From: Ignavibacteriae bacterium HGW-Ignavibacteriae-1
GTDB taxonomy: Bacteria > Bacteroidota > Ignavibacteria > Kapaibacteriales > UBA2268
Length of the DNA stretch: 38,252 bases
Direction of reading: 5' to 3'
NCBI GenBank assembly: GCA_002839825.1
Contig: PGYU01000024.1
Location: 1-38,252 of the forward strand
Shown: one piece after another, positions 32,545 to 38,252 of the stretch
How the letters are laid out: every line of letters starts with the position of its first letter
Numbering within the stretch: position 1 is the stretch's first letter
Program-made: the position numbers and the translations under genes
Notes under the pieces: generated by a model
Databases searched by the model: none
What the model was told of the DNA's origin: nothing
Seen by the model: the letters and a program-made list of their open reading frames with translations, nothing else

Positions 32545-33774
32545 ATGCTTAAAAGATTAATAATTATATTGTTTGCGATATTAACGGCAACTCCCGCATT
32601 CAGTCAGGGTGGTTTGAATTATTCCATTTTCGGTGTCGGAGACATCAACTCCACCGGCAATGCTTCTTATGATGGTGTCGGCGGCACATCTATTGCCTTT
32701 CCATCCGAAAATTCTATCAATTTTCGCAATCCCGCAATGTGGTCATATGTCACTACAACAAGAATCAACGTGGGATACAAATTCAACCAAACATTAGCAT
32801 TCTCGGATTTGCAGGATTCATACCAAAATTCAGGAACATTGAACGGAATCAGCGGATTGTTTATGATTGATACCGCAATGGGAATAGCAGCAAGCTTTGG
32901 GATTCATCCATATAGCAATATCAATTATATGATTGCATCTCCGATTAAAGAAACTGTCAATGACATTTATCTTGACGGCAGAACGATATACCAAGGCAAA
33001 GGCGGCATTTCGATGCTTTATTTCGGTGGTTCCACCAAAATAACGCAATATGTTTCAGTCGGGGCATCTGTGTTTTCGACATTCGGGAAAGTGTCCTCAT
33101 TACGCAAAACGGAGTATTTCGGCGACCCATACGCTTTTACATATATTTCCTCAAGAAATGAATTTTTCAGCGGATTTGGATTTAAAGCCGGTTTATCGGT
33201 CAAACCAATGTCCAATCTCACATTAGGTTTTTATTATGAAAATCAACCAAATCTTGATGTAGAAACTGATATTGTATTCGAATCATCACTATTGCCCGAT
33301 ACATCAATTTCGCGAGTTAATGCAGTTCTGATGCCTGATGCTTTCGGATTCGGAATCGCCTATGAAACAGGAAAGTTTATAATTGGCGCCGATTTATCCA
33401 TGCAAGATTTCTCGAATTTCAACTATAACAATTTGGATAATTCGACCTACAAATCCGGTATGGTAGTTTCTGCAGGAATTAACAGACCCGGTAACAAAAA
33501 CTTGAGTGCACCTATTGCGGACAGGATTTCTTACAAATTAGGCGGATATTTCAAACAACATTACTTCTCCGTTTATGGCAACGAAATCACCGAAATGGCG
33601 GCATCCATAGGATTCCAAGTACCATGGTCGGGCACTTTCATCAGCGATATTGCCTTTACAATGGGCTCACGCGGCACTCAAACCGATGGCTTAATTCGCG
33701 AATATTTCGGAAAGCTTTCTGTTGATGTAAGTATCGGCGAAACTTGGTTCAAACCTTTCAAACGCGATTATTAA
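32545..33774 (+). CDS. Outer membrane beta-barrel protein (FadL/PorV-like)
   Basis: 409 residues with a signal peptide (MLKRLIIILFAILTATPAFS, cleavage near residue 20). The mature part begins LNYSIFGVGDINSTGNASYDGVGG, with SINFRNPAMWSY further on, the N-terminal pattern of FadL/OmpP1-like and PorV-like barrels that starts with a Gly-rich plug region and an Asn-Pro-Ala motif. Alternating aromatic/hydrophobic strands follow to the C-terminus (SVSIGETWFKPFKRDY). It may be an outer-membrane transporter or a T9SS accessory barrel. It lies 5 bases after the lipoprotein gene, and these two may form an envelope pair. The barrel call is from pattern only. Confidence 0.7.
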   Translation: MLKRLIIILFAILTATPAFSQGGLNYSIFGVGDINSTGNASYDGVGGTSIAFPSENSINFRNPAMWSYVTTTRINVGYKFNQTLAFSDLQDSYQNSGTLNGISGLFMIDTAMGIAASFGIHPYSNINYMIASPIKETVNDIYLDGRTIYQGKGGISMLYFGGSTKITQYVSVGASVFSTFGKVSSLRKTEYFGDPYAFTYISSRNEFFSGFGFKAGLSVKPMSNLTLGFYYENQPNLDVETDIVFESSLLPDTSISRVNAVLMPDAFGFGIAYETGKFIIGADLSMQDFSNFNYNNLDNSTYKSGMVVSAGINRPGNKNLSAPIADRISYKLGGYFKQHYFSVYGNEITEMAASIGFQVPWSGTFISDIAFTMGSRGTQTDGLIREYFGKLSVDVSIGETWFKPFKRDY

Positions 33775-33854
33775 CAAATAATTCCATAGATTCCACAAGT
33801 CAAAAGCGTTCCTTAAACGTTATTATAACGTATTATAAACTTATACTTTAAAAA

Positions 33855-34397
33855 ATGGAATCAATAAATAATTTTCATGCAACAACCGTGCTTGGGGTAA
33901 TCCGCGACGGTAAAGCTGCAATGGGCTCGGATGGACAGGTAACATTAGGCAACACTGTCGTCAAACATTCTGCCCGCAAAATTCGCAAATTATACAATGG
34001 CACTATACTCGCAGGATTTGCCGGAGCCACTGCCGATGCTTTTACTTTGTTAGAAAGATTTGAAGAAAAATTGGAATCTCATCGCGGGAATTTGCAACGC
34101 GCTTCAATTGATTTGGCTAAAGATTGGCGTTCCGACAGATTTTTGAGACGTTTGGAAGCGATGATGGCAGTAATGAACAATACCGAAGCATTTTTATTAA
34201 GCGGAAATGGCGACGTCATCGAGCCCGATGACAAAATAATTTCCATCGGTTCAGGCGGACCCTACGCTTTGAGTGCCGCACGCGCAATGCTCGATAACAC
34301 TTCCTTGTCTGCTGCCGAAATGGTAAAAAAATCGCTGACAATTGCCGGCGAAATTTGCATTTATACTAATCTCTCCATTCATGTGGAAGAGCTTTAA
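33855..34397 (+). CDS. hslV: ATP-dependent protease subunit HslV (ClpQ)
   Basis: 180 residues. The proteolytic N-terminal threonine is expected at Thr10 in [13 protein letters not shown], after removal of a nine-residue propeptide (E. coli HslV starts TT directly after Met). The family marks [55 protein letters not shown] and [19 protein letters not shown] are all present. HslV forms a double hexamer that degrades proteins unfolded by HslU, mainly in heat shock. The start gives the standard length with propeptide. hslU follows 31 bases downstream. Confidence 0.96.
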   Translation: MESINNFHATTVLGVIRDGKAAMGSDGQVTLGNTVVKHSARKIRKLYNGTILAGFAGATADAFTLLERFEEKLESHRGNLQRASIDLAKDWRSDRFLRRLEAMMAVMNNTEAFLLSGNGDVIEPDDKIISIGSGGPYALSAARAMLDNTSLSAAEMVKKSLTIAGEICIYTNLSIHVEEL

Positions 34398-34428
34398 TCT
34401 TTTTTTAAATAATGGATAATACTTTAAA

Positions 34429-35844
34429 ATGAACGAAATAATTCAAGAAACTGAAAATCAATCAACGCAACAATTCGTAATTAAAGAAGATACGCAATTG
34501 ACTCCTCGTCAGATTGTGTCGGAGTTAGATAAATATATAATCGGACAAAATGCGGCTAAAAAGGCAGTGGCAATCGCTTTGCGTAACAGATGGAGACGTC
34601 AGAGCGTCACTGATGACATTCGCGAAGAAATCATGCCGAATAATATCATCATGATTGGTCCTACCGGTGTTGGTAAGACTGAAATTGCTCGCAGATTGGC
34701 AAAATTATCGAATGCTCCATTTGTCAAAGTGGAAGCAACCAAATTTACCGAAGTCGGCTATGTTGGGCGCGATGTTGAATCTATGATTCGTGATTTGGCA
34801 GAGCGTTCTGTAGCAATTGTCCGCGAAGAACACACTACGGGCAAAAAGCATGATGCACAAATTGCAGCCGAAAATCGTATCTTGGACATTCTGATTCCGC
34901 CTGTCAAAAGGGCGCCATCATTCGACACAGCCTCCGAAAATGAAGTTGAGGAAAATGCTCGCACTCGCGAAAAATTCCGCAGTATGCTCCGAAAAGGAGT
35001 ATTGGACGAGCGAATGATTGAACTCGATGTACTCGTTGACCAAACTCCAAATCTGCAAGTGCTCGGTCCGATGGGAATGGATGAAATGGGGATGAACTTA
35101 CAAGATATGTTTGGCTCAATAATGCCCAAAAAGAACAAAAAACGTAAAATGAGAGTCGGTGACGCTCGCACATTTTTAGAAAAAGAAGAAGCCGAAAAAC
35201 TAATTGACATGGAAGCTGTTATCAAAGAAGCAATTCGCAGAACCGAAAATTCGGGTATCGTGTTTATAGATGAAATTGACAAAATTGCTTCTAAATCTAC
35301 TGCCGGAAGTAGTGGTCCCGACGTTTCTCGCGAAGGTGTGCAACGAGATTTGTTGCCTATTGTAGAAGGTTGCTCGGTCAACACAAAGTATGGTCCGGTG
35401 CATACCGACCACATACTTTTTATAGCATCAGGCGCATTCCATGTGTCAAAACCATCCGATTTGGTTCCTGAGCTTCAAGGACGTTTTCCGATTAGAGTGG
35501 AATTGCAAAGTTTGACCGAAGATGATTTCATCAAAATTTTGACTCAACCTGAAAACGCTTTAATCAAGCAATACAAAGCTCTGATTGCAACCGAAGATGT
35601 TATTCTGGAATTTGACGAATCTGCAATTAAGGAAATTGCCTCAATCGCAGCCACCGTCAACGAAGAAGTGACAAATATCGGTGCTCGACGTTTGCATACA
35701 ATTATGACAAGTTTGCTCGAAGACATAATGTTCAACGCACCGGATAATATCGAAGTCGGAACAATCAAAATAGACTCGGCAAAAGTCCGAAGCACGCTCG
35801 ACAAAATTGTTACAAATATTGACATTTCAAAATATATTTTGTAG
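34429..35844 (+). CDS. hslU: ATP-dependent protease ATPase subunit HslU (ClpY)
   Basis: 471 residues. [34 protein letters not shown] is the family N-terminus (key residues 25-57), followed by Walker A GPTGVGKT (77-84), [13 protein letters not shown] (pore-loop region) and Walker [13 protein letters not shown]. The intermediate (I) domain lies between about 145 and 260, with the Met/Lys-rich [15 protein letters not shown] segment. The C-terminus DISKYIL is the peptide that docks in HslV to activate it. The enzyme unfolds substrates and feeds them to HslV. The I domain makes the protein somewhat longer than the E. coli one (443). It pairs with hslV upstream; a DUF1801 gene begins 7 bases after its stop. 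Confidence 0.96.
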   Translation: MNEIIQETENQSTQQFVIKEDTQLTPRQIVSELDKYIIGQNAAKKAVAIALRNRWRRQSVTDDIREEIMPNNIIMIGPTGVGKTEIARRLAKLSNAPFVKVEATKFTEVGYVGRDVESMIRDLAERSVAIVREEHTTGKKHDAQIAAENRILDILIPPVKRAPSFDTASENEVEENARTREKFRSMLRKGVLDERMIELDVLVDQTPNLQVLGPMGMDEMGMNLQDMFGSIMPKKNKKRKMRVGDARTFLEKEEAEKLIDMEAVIKEAIRRTENSGIVFIDEIDKIASKSTAGSSGPDVSREGVQRDLLPIVEGCSVNTKYGPVHTDHILFIASGAFHVSKPSDLVPELQGRFPIRVELQSLTEDDFIKILTQPENALIKQYKALIATEDVILEFDESAIKEIASIAATVNEEVTNIGARRLHTIMTSLLEDIMFNAPDNIEVGTIKIDSAKVRSTLDKIVTNIDISKYIL

Positions 35845-35851
35845 GATTTTA

Positions 35852-36313
35852 ATGACGATTAAAGCCGAAACATTCGAAGAATACCTCTCTCAAGTTCCCG
35901 AAGAGAGAAAAGAAGCTATTGCTCGATTGCGACAGGTATTGAAAGACAATTTGCCGGAAGGATTTGAAGAAGGTATTGGATATAATATGCCGGGTTTTGA
36001 TGTGCCGCACACGCTCTACCCGGCAGGTTATCATTGCGACCCAAAGCAACCACTACCTTTTGTGGGATTTGCATCGCAGAAAAATTTCATCGCTTTCTAT
36101 CATATGGGAATCTACGCTATTCCTGAGCTCTACGAATGGTTCATCAGTGAATATCCAAATCATAGCAAAGCAAAGTTGGACATGGGCAAAAGCTGCGTCC
36201 GCTTTAAAAAGCCTGAGCAAATCCCTTTTGAATTGATAGCTCAACTCGCTCAAAAAATCACTCCCCAACAATGGATTGAAATTTACGAAGCAAATTATAA
36301 ACCCAAGAAATAA
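35852..36313 (+). CDS. DUF1801 family protein (YdhG-like)
   Basis: 153 residues from ATG 35852; an in-frame ATG at 35807 lies inside hslU and is less likely. The protein has the DUF1801 pattern: ETFEEYLSQVPEERKEAIARLRQVLKDNLP, GFEEGIGYNMPGFDVP, then LPFVGFASQKNFIAFYHMGIYAIPEL and a final CVRFKKPEQIPFELIAQLA. Members are small cytosolic proteins; Bacillus YdhG has been described as an iron chaperone, but the general function is unclear. The gene starts 7 bases after hslU and may ride on the same message. No signal peptide. Confidence 0.8.
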   Translation: MTIKAETFEEYLSQVPEERKEAIARLRQVLKDNLPEGFEEGIGYNMPGFDVPHTLYPAGYHCDPKQPLPFVGFASQKNFIAFYHMGIYAIPELYEWFISEYPNHSKAKLDMGKSCVRFKKPEQIPFELIAQLAQKITPQQWIEIYEANYKPKK

Positions 36314-36336
36314 GAGAAAAAACATTCAATGATTTT

Positions 36337-36365
36337 GTCCTGTCAGTTGTTACAACTGACGGGAC
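36337..36365. repeat. Long hairpin with 13-bp stem (GTCCTGTCAGTTG family)
   Basis: GTCC-T-GTCAGTTG (36337-36349) pairs with CAACTGAC-GGGAC (36353-36365, one T-G pair) around a TTA loop, 24 bases after the DUF1801 stop. Related but unpaired or shorter sequences occur at 9197 (TGTCTTTGTAACAACTGACAG) and 15932. It could terminate the hslVU transcript but lacks a T tract. Confidence 0.75.
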
Positions 36366-36606
36366 GATGTCTTATCCTCCAATATCTTGACAAACATAGC
36401 CCACGAATTTATTCGTGGGAAAACTAAGAAACATCTTAAAACATATATCAACACATAATAAACTAACAGCTTCGGGCTTGTTTTAGCTATTGCGGTATTC
36501 ATATTTCTGTATATATTAAACCACTTCGTGGTTTGAAAATGTTGCATATGATTCTTTCCCCGCATTTCATACGGGGTTATTCATATTCTATCCCTTCGGG
36601 ATATAA
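36366..36606 (-). repeat. Repeat element 3 (minus orientation): hairpin modules
   Basis: Reading the minus strand from 36605, a TATCCC-GAA-GGGATA head joins GAATATGAATAA, the CCCCGTATGAAATGCGGGG hairpin and the tail AAAGAATCATATGCAAC (36605-36541). Next is an ACCAC-GAA-GTGGT head (36534-36518) with a longer, diverged body. Further on, CCCACGAAT/ATTCGTGGG (36400-36419) is another hairpin of the CCCACGG type seen at 16037. This is the only copy in the opposite orientation. Confidence 0.85.
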
Positions 36607-36665
36607 CCCCAAACCCCAAAACCCAAAACCCCAAACCCCAAACCCCAAACCCCAAACCCCAAACC
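36607..36665 (-). repeat. CCCCAAA tandem tract (GGGGTTT on the minus strand), element 3
   Basis: About eight copies of the heptamer CCCCAAA, the last five perfect. On the minus strand this is a (GGGGTTT)n tract that leads into the TATCCC-GAA-GGGATA head, the same order and strand relation as at 8574-8655. It is the cleanest of the three tracts and has strong quadruplex potential. Confidence 0.9.
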
Positions 36666-36863
36666 AATTATTCCCGACATTATGAAACTTGTTGAAATCA
36701 AATTACTCAACTGATTCTTAATGCGAAACTATTTTATTATCGCATCGTATAAGATTCTACGCAGAAAGCAAACAAAAATTGAATTTTGTGCCTTAACGTT
36801 CAACTGTGTTGGTTTTTCTACTTTTTTTAATAAGGATTTACTTAATTTTAAATTGGAGTTTTC
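36666..36863. other. Upstream region of the serine protease gene
   Basis: About 200 bases with no open frame. TTGGAGTT lies 6-7 bases before the ATG at 36864, the same TGGAGTT leader as at dnaK and 9404. No confident promoter box was found. Confidence 0.5.
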
Positions 36864-38252
36864 ATGGGATTTTCATTGAAGTTTTTGTTGGTGTTAGTAA
36901 TTGTAGTTTTTTTGATAAGCCCTATTATGGCTGATGGCATAAAAGATGATGGTCCTGATTTGCAAATCATAGGTGGAGTAAACGCAGATATTGAAGACTA
37001 TCCCTGGCAAATAGCAATTTTTACTGTGGATCTTGATGGCAATTTGGAAGAGCAAATGTGTGGCGGGTCTATAATTGACCCATTTTGGATACTAACAGCA
37101 GCACATTGCGTTCTAGATGATGCTCATAAAACGCAAAAAATTGTAGCTCATATCACTCGACGCTCCCAACCCGGGCAAGGGCAAATTATTGAGATTTCGG
37201 ATTACATTATTCACGAGGGTTTCGATACCGAAATTATTCAAAGTGATGTAGCATTGCTCAGACTTGCTTACCCAATTGACACATCAAAATTTGGTTCAAA
37301 ACCTATCCGACTTCTTTCGCCGGATGAAGAACAAAATGGTTTTGTTGCTCCCGGAACGCTGGCTACAACTACAGGATGGGGAATGACAATCTACGGAGGC
37401 GATGCATCAGAATGGCTCCAAGTCACATCATTGCCGATTATTTCTTTAGAAACTGCAAATCAATGGTTCTCAGAAACTAATATACCAATTGAAGTAACCG
37501 CAGATATGTTACCTTGCGGATACGAGGAAGGTGGTAAAAGTAGCTGCCATGGCGATAGCGGTGGTCCATTATTTGTCAAAGATAATACTGATACTTGGGC
37601 ACTTGCCGGCATCACTTCTTGGGGTGCAATTTGTGCGGGAGTCAAGCAACCTGCTGTTTATACCCGAGTTCCTTATTTTTATGATTGGATTATTTCTCAC
37701 TCCAAACTTGGCATTGATGATGTGCCGACCGAAAACGATTACGTCGAAAATGTTAGAATGATTATTCCGAAAAATGTTTACTCGTGCGATGATTACACAA
37801 ATTTTGGAGATGTTCTTGTCAGAAATATGGGCTTGAATGATTTAACAAGTTTTGAAATAATTGTGAAAACCGGCAGCTCACCTGATGATATTACCAAAAC
37901 CGAAAGTCAAGTTATTACTTTGGAAAAAAGTTTACCTCCGATGGGTTCTAAAAGAATTCAAATCCCAAATATTCATCCTGACGATGTTGGTAGAAACTAT
38001 ATCGAAGTTGAGCTCAGTAAACCGAATGGTAACAATGTTGCTATCCAAAATTCTTCTAAAGGTCAATATTTTAATTATTCCGGAATCACCCCCCTTGTAC
38101 TTAGTATTGATTTGGAAGAATTATCACAGTTGGAAATTCAGGTGTTTTCACTTAGCAAAAACGAATCGAAAAGTCTTGCAACATTTATGTCTGATGATGC
38201 CGGTAAAAAGCACCAATTTGATAATTGTCTTCCTGAAGGTGAGTATCATTTA
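36864..38252 (+). CDS. Secreted trypsin-like (S1A) serine protease, 3' end outside window
   Basis: Open from ATG 36864 to the window edge: 463 codons without a stop. A signal peptide (LKFLLVLVIVVFLISPIMA) is followed by a short pro-region and then IIGGVNADIEDYPWQIAIF, the mature S1A start. The catalytic triad is clear: His in WILTAAHCV, Asp in SDVALLRL and Ser in SCHGDSGGPLF. The residue six before the catalytic Ser (chymotrypsin 189) is Ser (KSSCHGDS), so chymotrypsin-like specificity is more likely than trypsin-like. The activation bond would follow Gln (DLQ-IIGG), not Arg or Lys. After the protease (about residue 285) a CARDB-like beta-domain begins (NVYSCDDYTNFGDVLVRNMG). A T9SS sorting domain may lie beyond the edge. 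Confidence 0.9.
   Translation, partial: MGFSLKFLLVLVIVVFLISPIMADGIKDDGPDLQIIGGVNADIEDYPWQIAIFTVDLDGNLEEQMCGGSIIDPFWILTAAHCVLDDAHKTQKIVAHITRRSQPGQGQIIEISDYIIHEGFDTEIIQSDVALLRLAYPIDTSKFGSKPIRLLSPDEEQNGFVAPGTLATTTGWGMTIYGGDASEWLQVTSLPIISLETANQWFSETNIPIEVTADMLPCGYEEGGKSSCHGDSGGPLFVKDNTDTWALAGITSWGAICAGVKQPAVYTRVPYFYDWIISHSKLGIDDVPTENDYVENVRMIIPKNVYSCDDYTNFGDVLVRNMGLNDLTSFEIIVKTGSSPDDITKTESQVITLEKSLPPMGSKRIQIPNIHPDDVGRNYIEVELSKPNGNNVAIQNSSKGQYFNYSGITPLVLSIDLEELSQLEIQVFSLSKNESKSLATFMSDDAGKKHQFDNCLPEGEYHL

Noticed and set aside
34758-35414. 218-residue minus-strand frame inside hslU
   Set aside because: Ser-rich shadow of the hslU coding strand, with no signal, start site or family pattern.
36607-36665. 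True telomere or linear replicon end
   Set aside because: It lies inside coding context on both sides and similar tracts occur at internal positions 8574 and 11548.

Overview
The window looks like a chromosomal contig from a free-living, Gram-negative member of the Fibrobacterota-Chlorobiota-Bacteroidota (FCB) group. Two genes end in type IX secretion (T9SS) type A C-terminal sorting domains (1-175 and 5063-5839), several genes encode lipoproteins or outer-membrane proteins, and promoter-like TAnnTTTG boxes precede several starts. HslUV, an octaheme cytochrome and the style of the intergenic repeats would suit an Ignavibacteria/Kapabacteria-like lineage, but that placement is a low-confidence inference. 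No rRNA or tRNA gene was seen.

Layout. 1-5062: tail of a T9SS cargo gene with a strong terminator, a DUF389 membrane protein, then a same-strand run of a HisC-like aminotransferase, a fumarylacetoacetase-like hydrolase and a flavin reductase-like protein. 5063-8435 (minus): a T9SS propeller-type protein split by an in-frame TGA, then dnaK. 8571-13750: an accessory region in which composite intergenic repeats (G-rich tract, hairpin modules, TCCTTTGYG tract, 54-bp tail) bracket three genes for secreted proteins (a BclA-C-like protein, a solenoid-like protein and an IPTL-CTERM protein) and then an AT-rich TPR+HEPN gene. The HEPN gene is translationally coupled to a 43-codon remnant of a DNA methyltransferase gene. 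13764-15886 (minus): octaheme cytochrome c and a secreted unknown. 16108-20495 (minus): a compact four-gene run of M28 peptidase, alpha/beta hydrolase, lipoprotein and thiolase. 20657-24802: mnmA, convergent aspartokinase with an upstream unknown gene, and a tocopherol-cyclase-like protein. 24883-29506: AbgT transporter, PAS sensor protein with an atypical kinase core, and a zinc-ribbon transposase-derived protein. 29817-33774: glgA, a lipoprotein and an outer-membrane barrel in tight succession. 33855-36310: hslV, hslU and a DUF1801 protein. 36337-36665: an inverted copy of the repeat element. 36864-end: a secreted S1 serine protease cut by the window edge.

The housekeeping genes are ordinary. 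The parts worth attention are (i) the modular hairpin repeats, whose stems differ by compensated changes while the GAA loop is kept, (ii) the HEPN toxin/defence-like gene behind a broken methyltransferase, (iii) the transposase-derived protein that seems to lack its first catalytic Asp, and (iv) the split T9SS gene.
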